Source: Alphaproteobacteria bacterium | GTDB lineage: Bacteria; Pseudomonadota; Alphaproteobacteria; RF32; CAG-239 | NCBI GenBank assembly: GCA_017465945.1 | Contig: JAFTVD010000023.1 | Span: 51,783 to 115,782 of the forward strand | Direction: 5' to 3' | Length of the DNA: 64,000 nt | Shown: piece by piece, positions 34,102-41,418 of the stretch | Layout of the letters: each line of letters begins with the position of its first letter | Numbering within the stretch: position 1 is the stretch's first letter | Notes under the pieces: generated by a model | The model's input: only the letters and a program-made list of their open reading frames with translations | What the model was told of the DNA's origin: nothing | Databases searched by the model: none | Made by a program: the position numbers and the translations under genes

Positions 34102-35847
34102 ATGTCTTATGATTTGATGTTTGAAAAAGCGATTGAATTACAAAATAATGGAGCTCTTAATGAAGCTGAAAGTATTTATTTGAAGATGTTAGAAGCAATG
34201 CCTTATAATGCTGATGTGTGGAATTTATTAGGTTTGATAGCTCAAACTAGAGATGATAATCTTAGAGCTGTTGATTGTTTTTTATCCGCAATTAAATATT
34301 CGCCTAAGCCTTTTGCCCCCTATTTCTTTAATTTAGCATTAAGTTACAAAGCGTTAGATAGGAAAAGTGATGCTATTGAAATGTATGTTAAAGCGCTAGA
34401 TATTATGCCAAATTTAAAGGAAGGATGGAATTATTTAGGTGTATTGCAAGCACAAATTGGTCAAAAAACTGAAGCTATAAAAAGTTTTTGTAATGCTCTT
34501 GAAATTGATGGAGAGTATAAAGAAGCAAGAGCTAATTTATGCTTTTATACTGATGATGCAAAAAACTTGTTTGAGCTTGCTGATAGTGATGAGAATGATT
34601 TTTTTGCAAACTTTTTGGCTTCTAAAAAGGCCGATAGCTTAAATTTGAAAGAAAAATATTTAGAAAAAGCATTTGCGCTTTGTCAAGATAGAGGTGATGT
34701 TATTTTAGATTTGGCTAAACTTTATAGGCAAAAAAATGATTTAGATAAAGCTTTAATGTTTTATTATAAGGTGTTGAATCTTGATGATAATAATGTTGAG
34801 GCAATACTTGGTGTCGCCGATTTATATTTAGAAAAAGGTAACAATGCTAAAGCTGAAGAATTTTATAAGAAAAGTTTTGATTTAAGGCGTGATTTATATG
34901 GGGCTTATTTAAATTATGGGGTGTTATTATATAAAGAGAAACGTTATAATGAAGCTTTGAGCGCATATAGGGAGGCTGTGAAATTAAATCCTAATGACCC
35001 TGTTGTAAGTTATAATTTAGCTTTGATTTTGAAGGAATTGCAAGAATATGAAGAAGCATTAGGGTTAATGTTTAATGCTTATCTTAGAGATAAAGAATCT
35101 GATGTTTATCAAATTGCTATAATGGAAACTATTAATGAATTATTTTTTAAAAATGCGGAACTTGCATTAAAAATTGCTCAAAACTGGTATAATCTGGATG
35201 AAGAAAATGTGTTTTCTAAAAGACTATTAGAAGGATTGAGTGGAGCTAAATTAAATAGTGATGATAGTAAATATGCTAAAAAATTATTTGATGTATTTGC
35301 TGATAATTATGATGAGACTATGGATAAGTTAGATGTTGAAATAGTTAATAAGTTTAGAGAATTAAAGAAAGATTTGAAAGGGTATGTTTTAGAGCTTGGA
35401 ACGGGTACAGGAAGTGTTTGGAATGGTTTTGATTGTAAGGATATTAAAATTGATGGGGTTGATGTCTCTGATAAAATGATTGAGATAGCAAGGAAAAAAG
35501 GAATCTATGAGAATCTATATTGCTGTGATATTGAAAGCTTTTTAGCCAATAATAAGCTTGATAAATATGATATTGTGGTTGGTATGGATGTTTTTTGCTA
35601 TATTGGGGATTTGAAAAACATATTGAAAAGGCTTAAAGGTCTAGAATTATGGTTTTCTGTTGAGAAAACTTTAGATGATGATGGTAGAGATTTTTATTTA
35701 GCACCAAACGGACGATATAAACATTCACTTTGTTATATTGAAAAAATTAAAGAAGAAATTAAAAGTGAAGAATTTGCTACCTATGATATTGTATTAAGGA
35801 AAGAAAATGGTGTAAATGTTGAAGGCTTTTTGATTAAAATAAAATAA
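34102..35847 (+). CDS. TPR-repeat protein fused to a SAM methyltransferase
   Basis: 581 residues. Residues 1-330 hold about eight to nine tetratricopeptide repeats (for example AESIYLKMLEAMPYNADVWN, then YNEALSAYREAVKLNPNDP). Residues about 395-581 are a class I methyltransferase of the TPR-linked type: YDETMDKLD near 412, motif I VLELGTGTG near 431, VDVSDKMIEIARKK near 453, and IVVGMDVFCYIGD near 494. This fusion is known in alphaproteobacteria; the target is unknown, with protein or cell-surface glycan both possible. It is cytoplasmic, with no signal peptide. It lies in an operon with the upstream hydrolase. Confidence 0.85.
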   Translation: MSYDLMFEKAIELQNNGALNEAESIYLKMLEAMPYNADVWNLLGLIAQTRDDNLRAVDCFLSAIKYSPKPFAPYFFNLALSYKALDRKSDAIEMYVKALDIMPNLKEGWNYLGVLQAQIGQKTEAIKSFCNALEIDGEYKEARANLCFYTDDAKNLFELADSDENDFFANFLASKKADSLNLKEKYLEKAFALCQDRGDVILDLAKLYRQKNDLDKALMFYYKVLNLDDNNVEAILGVADLYLEKGNNAKAEEFYKKSFDLRRDLYGAYLNYGVLLYKEKRYNEALSAYREAVKLNPNDPVVSYNLALILKELQEYEEALGLMFNAYLRDKESDVYQIAIMETINELFFKNAELALKIAQNWYNLDEENVFSKRLLEGLSGAKLNSDDSKYAKKLFDVFADNYDETMDKLDVEIVNKFRELKKDLKGYVLELGTGTGSVWNGFDCKDIKIDGVDVSDKMIEIARKKGIYENLYCCDIESFLANNKLDKYDIVVGMDVFCYIGDLKNILKRLKGLELWFSVEKTLDDDGRDFYLAPNGRYKHSLCYIEKIKEEIKSEEFATYDIVLRKENGVNVEGFLIKIK

Positions 35848-36143
35848 TCTTGTGAACAACATTAAAAATATATTGTACGAATCAGTTTATCATTTTAGTT
35901 TTTAAATGGTTTGTTAAGTTTATTATATATATATGTCACTAGATTATTGCCTTTTTAATTTAAAATTTGGATATTTATGCTTTGTGTCTATGAGTTAGCA
36001 TAAATAAGGTGAGAAAGTTTTATTGTAAGTGGTGAATTTTAAGGCCAAAAATTTTAACCCTTATTAAAATGAATATCACAAACTGCCGGAATTGTTTATA
36101 GATATTATTATAAGACCTTTCAGATCTGAAATTGCGCAATTAA

Positions 36144-36200
36144 AAAGCAAGGTATTGTTTAAATCTATTCCCTGTAAGATGAAAAATAATACCTTGCTTT
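36144..36200. repeat. 13-bp perfect inverted repeat in a 520-base gap
   Basis: AAAGCAAGGTATT (36144-36156) and AATACCTTGCTTT (36188-36200) form a perfect stem around a 31-base loop. The gap from 35848 to 36368 contains no gene that I can support. The stem is followed by only a weak T-tract, so it is either a long-looped terminator of the preceding operon or a structured RNA. Confidence 0.6.
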
Positions 36201-36304
36201 AGTGTTTTAAAATGATAAATTAATGTTTTTGATGGTGATTTTAATTTAAGTTATTTGTTTTTGTAGTTTTTTTCTTTTTTTTTGACTTTTTTTGTTATTA
36301 TCTG

Positions 36305-36333
36305 TTGATTTAGGAATATTTTTAGAGTATAAT
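36305..36333 (+). promoter_or_regulatory. Promoter of the zincin lipoprotein operon
   Basis: TTGATT (36305-36310), 17-base spacer, TATAAT (36328-36333), 35 bases before the ATG at 36369. Confidence 0.65.
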
Positions 36334-36368
36334 TTATTATATATTTGTAATAACATGAGGATCTTACC

Positions 36369-36635
36369 ATGGGAAGCTTTTTATTAAATGATATGGGAGA
36401 AGTATTATTAGAGCTGAATGTTAAGATGGATTTTGATGTTGATTTATTGCTTGAGGTTAATGAAGGTAAGCATAAAGCAATATTGAAGAATGCAGAGCAA
36501 AGCTTTGTAATTGATTTTATTCATCCTGAACTTATTGTCCCTCTAAAGCAAAATAGATATTTGTTTGTGGTTGAACGTAATAATCAGTTTTATGCTATTA
36601 ACTCTAAATTGGCAAAAGTGGTGTTTGTTAATTAG
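36369..36635 (+). CDS. Small hypothetical protein
   Basis: 88 residues, soluble, beta-rich by appearance (alternating hydrophobic residues: LIVPLKQNRYLFVVERN). No family recognised. A GAGG Shine-Dalgarno lies before the ATG and a strong promoter upstream. It is 9 bases ahead of the HExxH lipoprotein gene and so forms an operon with it; a cytoplasmic partner or regulator is possible but not shown. Confidence 0.65.
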   Translation: MGSFLLNDMGEVLLELNVKMDFDVDLLLEVNEGKHKAILKNAEQSFVIDFIHPELIVPLKQNRYLFVVERNNQFYAINSKLAKVVFVN

Positions 36636-36644
36636 GAGTTTGTT

Positions 36645-38123
36645 ATGTTAGAACGTGATGTATATGCTAATTTTTTAAGAGGAAAAGGAAAAATAAAGGT
36701 GTTTCCTACAACAAGGGAAATACAGCCTTTTGCTATGGCTAAAAAGTTGTTTAGAAGAGCGTATCCTTTTATGTTAGCATCTGCCATGGTTTTAACAGGA
36801 TGTGGAAAAAAACAAGAAGCCGGCAAAATAAATGATAGCCAAAATGGTAAAAATCGCATTGAAATAGTAACAGATAGAAGCTCAGAAAATAAAATTACGG
36901 TTGATACTATAAATTACATGGATATTTATAATGAGGTGGTTAACAAGTATAATCTTGCAATATTAAAAGAAAAGGAACCTTTATCTAAAGAATATATAGA
37001 TAGTTTAATAAAAGAAAATAACGCTCCAGAGCTTGTTGATGGTAATTACAATCATTTGCCTGAAAATAAAGAAAATTTTTGGAATATTGTGAAAAATGGA
37101 GTTAAGATTAGCGTTATAGATGTGCAAAATAGCCCTATTCTTAATGAGAACCAAAAAAAGGTTTATAAGGTGATGGCTTATAAAACGCTATCACAAATTT
37201 CGAAGCATAAAGATAGTGTTGATGATGTTGATTTGAATGATTATAATAACTTAAAAGCTTTTTTGTATTTTGAAAAAGTGGTTGAATATAAAGATAATTA
37301 CAAAAAAGTTCATACCAAATCAGATGGATTAATTGATGCAAGGCACGAAGTTTTAGGTCGTTATTACGAAGATTGTGAAAACTTAAAAAGTGTTGTTATT
37401 GAAAATATTGATGTTTTGAGTTTTGCAGAATCCTTTTATAAAGATAAAAATAAAAATATGATATTAACAACAAATGATAGTGTTTTTTGTAATAAGGCAA
37501 GTTATGAAATTTTGAATAAATGGATGAAAGAACAAGATATTAAAGAGAAGGGATTGTATTATCTTACATCTGTTGAAGATGATGATTATTGTAATGGAAT
37601 ATCTATTATAAATCGTCGTGGTAAAGATTTAGGAATTATTCTTGGGGTTGATAGTTGGGGGGAATTAGGTGAAGGATTTTATGCTCCTGTTGGTGAAATT
37701 ATTGTTCATGAGATGATGCATGTTATGCAAATAAAGCCCTCTTCTAATGAAAAACCTGAAGATAATTTAATTGTTGATAATACAAATGTTAAATCTTGGA
37801 TTTTTAATGAAAAAAGTGATTATGTTAATGAGTTGGGTCCATCGTTGGTTAGTTTAGTTATTGATGATTATCTTTATAAAGAGATGAATAATATACCGCA
37901 AGGTGTTAGTGTTAATTATGGATCTTTTATTTCAAATGGAAATGAAGTGAAAATTGGCGAGCTTGCTATGTGGTTTAGAGGAAAGCTTGACAAACATAAG
38001 GATGAAGAACGCTTTAGTGTTGATAAAATGTTATCAAAGCCTGAAGTATTTAAAGAATTAAAGGCTATTTCTAATGGAAATATGCCGGTTAGATTTGATT
38101 ATACAAATAAATATTCAAGATAA
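36645..38123 (+). CDS. Lipoprotein with zincin HExxH motif
   Basis: 492 residues. The lipobox LTGC gives a modified Cys53, unusually late: about 30 charged residues (MLERDVYANFLRGKGK...) precede a second KKLFRRAY signal region. The start is fixed by AGGAG 8 bases upstream; an internal Met31 would give a normal-length lipoprotein signal. The mature part has VGEIIVHEMMHVMQI with His355, Glu356, His359, i.e. a HExxH zinc-peptidase signature; Glu or Asp residues in the following 40 residues could be the third ligand. No family is recognised beyond that. It would act in the periplasm, tethered to a membrane. It is the second gene of a two-gene operon. Confidence 0.7.
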   Translation: MLERDVYANFLRGKGKIKVFPTTREIQPFAMAKKLFRRAYPFMLASAMVLTGCGKKQEAGKINDSQNGKNRIEIVTDRSSENKITVDTINYMDIYNEVVNKYNLAILKEKEPLSKEYIDSLIKENNAPELVDGNYNHLPENKENFWNIVKNGVKISVIDVQNSPILNENQKKVYKVMAYKTLSQISKHKDSVDDVDLNDYNNLKAFLYFEKVVEYKDNYKKVHTKSDGLIDARHEVLGRYYEDCENLKSVVIENIDVLSFAESFYKDKNKNMILTTNDSVFCNKASYEILNKWMKEQDIKEKGLYYLTSVEDDDYCNGISIINRRGKDLGIILGVDSWGELGEGFYAPVGEIIVHEMMHVMQIKPSSNEKPEDNLIVDNTNVKSWIFNEKSDYVNELGPSLVSLVIDDYLYKEMNNIPQGVSVNYGSFISNGNEVKIGELAMWFRGKLDKHKDEERFSVDKMLSKPEVFKELKAISNGNMPVRFDYTNKYSR

Positions 38124-38140
38124 TTTTTTTAATAAATTTA

Positions 38141-38169
38141 TTGACGATAACTTTTTTTAATAATACTTT
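38141..38169 (+). promoter_or_regulatory. Promoter of SD-less gene at 38204
   Basis: TTGACG (38141-38146), 17-base spacer, TACTTT (38164-38169), 35 bases before the ATG. Confidence 0.5.
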
Positions 38170-38203
38170 GTTTGGGTATTGTTTAATTTTTATTTGTATA
38201 ATT

Positions 38204-38389
38204 ATGAGGAAAAAATTTACTCTTAGTGGCACAATTTGTGCAATGTTTGTAATCGCTTGTCTTGGCGTTACAGGTATTTTTTTAACAGAAGGTGTGCTTT
38301 ATAAGGTATCTTGGTTTGTGGCGATATCTTTTGGTTTTATTACCTGGTTTGGTTTTGTTTGTGAAAATACTCCTGTGAGCATAGACTAA
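38204..38389 (+). CDS. Small two-helix membrane protein, SD-less
   Basis: 61 residues from ATG 38204: a short basic start (MRKKF), then two hydrophobic helices (about 8-28 and 34-53) joined by TEGVLYK, and a short polar tail. An earlier in-frame TTG at 38141 coincides with the -35 box and is not a credible start. The ATG has only A/T-rich sequence before it (TTGTATAATT) and no Shine-Dalgarno. It is single-gene, with a terminator directly behind. No family recognised. Confidence 0.6.
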   Translation: MRKKFTLSGTICAMFVIACLGVTGIFLTEGVLYKVSWFVAISFGFITWFGFVCENTPVSID

Positions 38390-38394
38390 TTTTT

Positions 38395-38438
38395 AGCCCC
38401 CTATTTTGCATTTAAGTTGCAATTTAGGGGACTTTTTT
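38395..38438 (+). terminator. Terminator of the gene at 38204
   Basis: Inverted repeat CCCCTA...TTGCA / TGCAA...TAGGGG followed by TTTTTT. Confidence 0.75.
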
Positions 38439-38499
38439 GTGTTAATATTTAGAAATATCTTGCAATATTAAATTGATTGTTTTTATATATTGAGACGAT

Positions 38500-38589
38500 G
38501 GATAGATGGCAGAGTGGTTGAATGCGGTTGACTCGAAATCAATTGTGCGCGCAAGTGTACCGGGGGTTCAAATCCCTCTCTATCCGCCA
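38500..38589 (+). tRNA. tRNA-Ser (anticodon CGA)
   Basis: Acceptor arms GGATAGA (38500-38506) and TCTATCC pair fully; the anticodon loop CTCGAAA gives CGA, reading UCG. A long variable arm (about 38540-38560) is as expected for serine. The T-loop is GGTTCAAATCC, the discriminator base is G, and CCA is encoded (38587-38589). A plausible promoter (TTGCAA, 17 bases, TTATAT) lies just upstream. Confidence 0.95.
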
Positions 38590-38611
38590 ATTTTATTAGT
38601 TTAAAAAGGAA

Positions 38612-38644
38612 AAATCCCTAAATCTAATTTAGGGATTTTTTTTT
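38612..38644. terminator. Terminator after tRNA-Ser, bidirectional
   Basis: AAATCCCTAAA / TTTAGGGATTT hairpin with a T-run right and an A-run left, so it can also end the minus-strand gene at 38693-38875. Confidence 0.85.
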
Positions 38645-38692
38645 AAGTTATGGAAGAAACATATCAGTGTATCTTCGATAAAAGAACTTTGG

Positions 38693-38875
38693 TTAATAAC
38701 GATTGGTATTTAAGTCTTCAAACCAAGCATCATTTCCATAGTAACAACTTTTTTGAGAGTTCTCGTCTCTTTTTCTTTCTTTGTATTCTTTTACTTCAGA
38801 GATAGTAAAAAGCATAGTGCATACTAGTAAGTAGATAAAGAATACCGCAGGTAAAACAAACAAAATAGTTTTCAT
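38693..38875 (-). CDS. Small membrane protein, SD-less
   Basis: 60 residues. The N-terminal helix MKTILFVLPAVFFIYLLVC is either a membrane anchor or signal. It is followed by a charged segment (KEYKERKRDEN) and a polar tail ending in NTNRY. No family recognised. The leader is A/T only (TATATATAAAT before ATG) with no Shine-Dalgarno; promoter at 38908-38936. Single-gene unit between two terminators. Confidence 0.55.
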   Translation of the reverse strand: MKTILFVLPAVFFIYLLVCTMLFTISEVKEYKERKRDENSQKSCYYGNDAWFEDLNTNRY

Positions 38876-38907
38876 ATTTATATATAAAATTTAAGATTAC
38901 GAGCTGT

Positions 38908-38936
38908 AATGTATCATAAATTTTAGTGTCTGTCAA
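38908..38936 (-). promoter_or_regulatory. Promoter of gene 38693-38875
   Basis: Minus strand TTGACA (38936-38931), 17-base spacer, TACATT (38913-38908). Confidence 0.55.
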
Positions 38937-38944
38937 TAGACAAA

Positions 38945-38975
38945 AAAAACTCAAAACGTAGTGTTTTGAGTTTTT
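38945..38975. terminator. Bidirectional terminator
   Basis: ACTCAAAAC / GTGTTTTGAGT hairpin with an A-run on the left and a T-run on the right; ends the ACP-like gene on the minus strand. Confidence 0.8.
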
Positions 38976-38984
38976 TGTTTTAGG

Positions 38985-39416
38985 TTAATCAAGTAAACTT
39001 GATACTGTGTTTTCATCAACATTTGGCATGGAGTAAAGTAAATGATTTTCATTTTTTACAATTACTATAACCATGCTCTTTTGGTCGGAATTTGCAAAAT
39101 GATTTAAGTCTTTTTTGATGGCCAACATGGTTTTGCTTTTTTCACTTTCAAGAATACCTTTTGTTGTTAGAGGCTTTTTAGAAATGTAGGTTTCTATTGC
39201 CTCAATGAGCTCACCAACGGTTGTTGGAATATCGTTAAAAGTTGTATCATTAATTTGATAATGATTTTCAAGCTTCATTCCCAGCTCTACAACTTCAAGA
39301 CTATCTACCCCTAGATCATTTTGAAAATTAGTTTCAAAAGTCACCTCTTGTGCTGTTGTGATTATTTTATCAGCAAGGAGGAGATTTGTTAACGTTTGTA
39401 AAATTTCGTTTTTCAT
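38985..39416 (-). CDS. Acyl carrier protein-like with C-terminal extension, SD-less
   Basis: 143 residues. Residues 1-80 are an acyl carrier protein fold: NDLGVDSLEVVEL with the phosphopantetheine-attachment Ser39 in DSL, followed by the usual helices and TVGELIEAI. Residues 85-143 are an extra domain (KSKTMLAIKKDLNHF, then MVIVIVKNENHLLYSM) that standard 78-residue AcpP lacks. There is no fatty acid synthesis gene nearby. A specialised ACP whose tail is self-interacting or partner-binding is inference. The start has no Shine-Dalgarno (leader ends AAAAAATATTAGT); promoter at 39464-39491. Confidence 0.75.
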   Translation of the reverse strand: MKNEILQTLTNLLLADKIITTAQEVTFETNFQNDLGVDSLEVVELGMKLENHYQINDTTFNDIPTTVGELIEAIETYISKKPLTTKGILESEKSKTMLAIKKDLNHFANSDQKSMVIVIVKNENHLLYSMPNVDENTVSSLLD

Positions 39417-39463
39417 ACTAATATTTTTTTTATATAGAACATAAATATAACTTTCCTTGCGCT

Positions 39464-39491
39464 ATATTATACAAAAAAGTATTAAAGTCAA
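39464..39491 (-). promoter_or_regulatory. Promoter of ACP-like gene
   Basis: Minus strand TTGACT (39491-39486), 16-base spacer, TAATAT (39469-39464); an overlapping TATAAT is also present. Confidence 0.6.
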
Positions 39492-39506
39492 TAGTTAGAA
39501 AGAAAA

Positions 39507-39538
39507 AAAGACCTTAAACTAATGTTTGAGGTCTTTTT
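39507..39538. terminator. Terminator, bidirectional
   Basis: AAGACCTTAAAC / GTTTGAGGTCTT hairpin; on the minus strand it ends the gene at 39550-39771. Confidence 0.8.
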
Positions 39539-39549
39539 GGTTAGAAGTT

Positions 39550-39771
39550 TTACTTCTTGTGATCCATTCTTACACTTTTTTGAGACTGGCCTCGGGTGCG
39601 CTTTGTATCTACTTTTTTGGTAGATATATTCGCCTTTTTTGTCTGTTTTTGACTAGGCGTTGTGGGTGTTTGTTTGGTATTTTCATCTTTAATGAAAACA
39701 TCATGTTCAACAACTACGGGACCATCGAGAGTGGTTCCTACTGTGTAAGAAACTTTTTTCTTTTTGGGCAT
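39550..39771 (-). CDS. Small basic hypothetical protein, SD-less
   Basis: 73 residues, very basic and probably disordered at the C-terminus (Lys/Thr/Gln-rich, TPSQKQTKKANISTKK). The N-terminal 30 residues (VSYTVGTTLDGPVVVEHDVF) may form strands. It may bind nucleic acid; nothing specific supports that. No Shine-Dalgarno. The leader holds the palindrome TTAACGTTAA, also found before the gene at 54607. Promoter at 39815-39842. Confidence 0.5.
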   Translation of the reverse strand: MPKKKKVSYTVGTTLDGPVVVEHDVFIKDENTKQTPTTPSQKQTKKANISTKKVDTKRTRGQSQKSVRMDHKK

Positions 39772-39814
39772 AATAATTAAAATTTTAACGTTAATAATAT
39801 AAGTAACTTTAGGT

Positions 39815-39842
39815 ATAGTATATCTTTTTTAGATAAATGCAA
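39815..39842 (-). promoter_or_regulatory. Promoter of gene 39550-39771
   Basis: Minus strand TTGCAT (39842-39837), 16-base spacer, TACTAT (39820-39815). Confidence 0.5.
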
Positions 39843-39847
39843 TAAAA

Positions 39848-39878
39848 AAATAACCGCCACTCTTGGTGACGGTTATTA
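39848..39878 (-). terminator. Terminator of the lipoprotein gene at 39882
   Basis: On the minus strand AATAACCGTCACC / GGCGGTTATT hairpin followed by TTTTTTT. Confidence 0.85.
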
Positions 39879-39881
39879 ATG

Positions 39882-40580
39882 TTAGAGAGTTTCTATTTCT
39901 GCATAGGTGAAATCAGATATAGATTCTGAGGTTAAAAAACTTTTTTGGTAAAATTTCCATTGACGTGGCGTTAGTGTTTTGAAGGTTTTGCCATTAATAT
40001 CATAGACTGTATATTTGCCATCTGAAGTCATAAAAGCAACAGCAAAGGTTATGTTTTTTTCATCTGTTGTTTCAAGCAAAGTGATGTCTTTGGTTGGGGT
40101 TTTCCATAAACGTGTACCTTCGTGAGTGTAGAAATAAAGGTTATTATCTACAACAAAACACATGGCGTTTTTGTTTATGAAAACCTTAGATGGCGCCAAA
40201 AAAGTTTTGGTATCACTGAAATAGTAATATGATTTATCATAATTTGTTCCAATGTAATACCCTTTTTCATCATTAAATTTGATTTTGGTAAAAGAATCAA
40301 ATGATATTCCACCGATTGATGTTCCTTTGTGGTTAAATACCCAAATTCGATTGTTGGCATCTGTTACTTTGATGATTAGGCTATCTGCTTCAATGCTTTG
40401 ATAGTTGTCTGGATTGATGATAACATCATCGCAATTTTTGTATTTAACACCTTGGAAAAGAGTGTCGTTTTCTTCGTAAGTGTAAACGACTAAATCGTTA
40501 ATTAGTGGAAATTCTTTTGATTTGTTACCACAGCTTGCTACCATTAAGGTAACAATGAGCATAAAAATAATCTTTTTCAT
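39882..40580 (-). CDS. Lipoprotein with repeat beta-sheet units (WG-repeat-like), SD-less
   Basis: 232 residues. Signal with lipobox VASC|GNKSKE (Cys17). The mature part has repeated short strands ending in 'G', such as RIWVFNHKGTSIGG, LYFYTHEGTRLWK and YTVYDINGKTFK, recalling WG-repeat or propeller-like proteins. No catalytic motif. The ASCGNK start of the mature protein is of the style common in Bacteroidota lipoproteins (Gly/Asn/Lys after Cys). No Shine-Dalgarno; promoter at 40624-40651. Function unknown. Confidence 0.6.
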   Translation of the reverse strand: MKKIIFMLIVTLMVASCGNKSKEFPLINDLVVYTYEENDTLFQGVKYKNCDDVIINPDNYQSIEADSLIIKVTDANNRIWVFNHKGTSIGGISFDSFTKIKFNDEKGYYIGTNYDKSYYYFSDTKTFLAPSKVFINKNAMCFVVDNNLYFYTHEGTRLWKTPTKDITLLETTDEKNITFAVAFMTSDGKYTVYDINGKTFKTLTPRQWKFYQKSFLTSESISDFTYAEIETL

Positions 40581-40623
40581 AATTATGTTTTTTTAAGTTA
40601 TAATAATTGTATTGTCGCAAGCT

Positions 40624-40651
40624 AATATAAGTAATATTTTTTTAATTGCAA
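40624..40651 (-). promoter_or_regulatory. Promoter of lipoprotein gene 39882-40580
   Basis: Minus strand TTGCAA (40651-40646), 16-base spacer, TATATT (40629-40624). Confidence 0.55.
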
Positions 40652-40744
40652 GAAAAATGTACAAAAGGACAAATTTTTTAATTTACTCAAATTTAAGAAT
40701 TATTATTTATAGTGTACTTAAAATATAACTTTTGGAGATTTATG

Positions 40745-41296
40745 ATGATTGGATTAATTGTTTTATTAGGTTTAGCTTTTGTTATTTATTTGGTTTATGT
40801 TTCGGTTATTCAAAAGAAAAATAATCTTTTAGAGGCTTTATCAGGGATTGATGTTCAATTAAAAATGAGATTAGATTTAATTCCTAATATGTTAAAGACA
40901 GCATCTAAATATATGGAGCATGAAAAGAAAATTTTTGATGAAGTGGCGAAAGTTAGAGAAAGTGTATTAAATGCTTCTAATTATAATGATAAATTTAAGG
41001 CTGAAAATAAATTGAGTGAAGCTATTAGTGTATTTAATGCAAGAGCAGAAGCATATCCAGAGTTAAAATCTGATAAAGCGATGAATAAAGCTCAAGATGC
41101 GTTGCTTGATGTAGAAGAACATATTGCGGCTGCTCGTAGATTTTATAATTCTGCGGTTAAAGAGTATAAGAATGCGTTAGAGATTTTCCCATCTTCTTTA
41201 ATAGCATCTATGCTTGGGTTAACGGATGATTATCCATTCTTTGAAGCAGAAGAAAAAGCAAGAGAAGCAATAGATGTTGATGATTATTTGAAATAA
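40745..41296 (+). CDS. lemA: LemA family protein
   Basis: 183 residues from ATG 40745 (GGAG at 40734-40737 is 7 bases upstream; ATG 40742 is a less likely alternative). One N-terminal membrane helix (MIGLIVLLGLAFVIYLVYV), then a long helical domain with the family pattern: 'LLEALSGIDVQLKMRLDLIPNML', 'AENKLSEAISVFNARAEAYPELKSD', and AARRFYNSAVKEYKNALEIFPSS. LemA proteins are membrane-anchored helical bundles of unknown biochemical role, often encoded beside DUF3137 or TPM-domain proteins; two DUF3137 genes follow 1.2 kb downstream. Own terminator. Confidence 0.9.
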   Translation: MIGLIVLLGLAFVIYLVYVSVIQKKNNLLEALSGIDVQLKMRLDLIPNMLKTASKYMEHEKKIFDEVAKVRESVLNASNYNDKFKAENKLSEAISVFNARAEAYPELKSDKAMNKAQDALLDVEEHIAAARRFYNSAVKEYKNALEIFPSSLIASMLGLTDDYPFFEAEEKAREAIDVDDYLK

Positions 41297-41314
41297 GTAT
41301 TGTTTGATTAAGTT

Positions 41315-41340
41315 TAAGGAGAGGTTTCTCTCCTTTTTTT
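41315..41340 (+). terminator. Terminator of lemA
   Basis: AAGGAGAG / CTCTCCTT hairpin followed by a T-run. Confidence 0.85.
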
Positions 41341-41418
41341 ATGAAGTGTTAGAGAAATGTTAAGAATATATGCTTTATGTTTTGTCTTATAGATAGATAA
41401 CATGAAATGAGGCCTATT

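Noticed and set aside
38141..38203. Longer start (TTG 38141) for the small membrane protein
   Set aside because: The TTG is part of the likely -35 box, so it would not be in the transcript.
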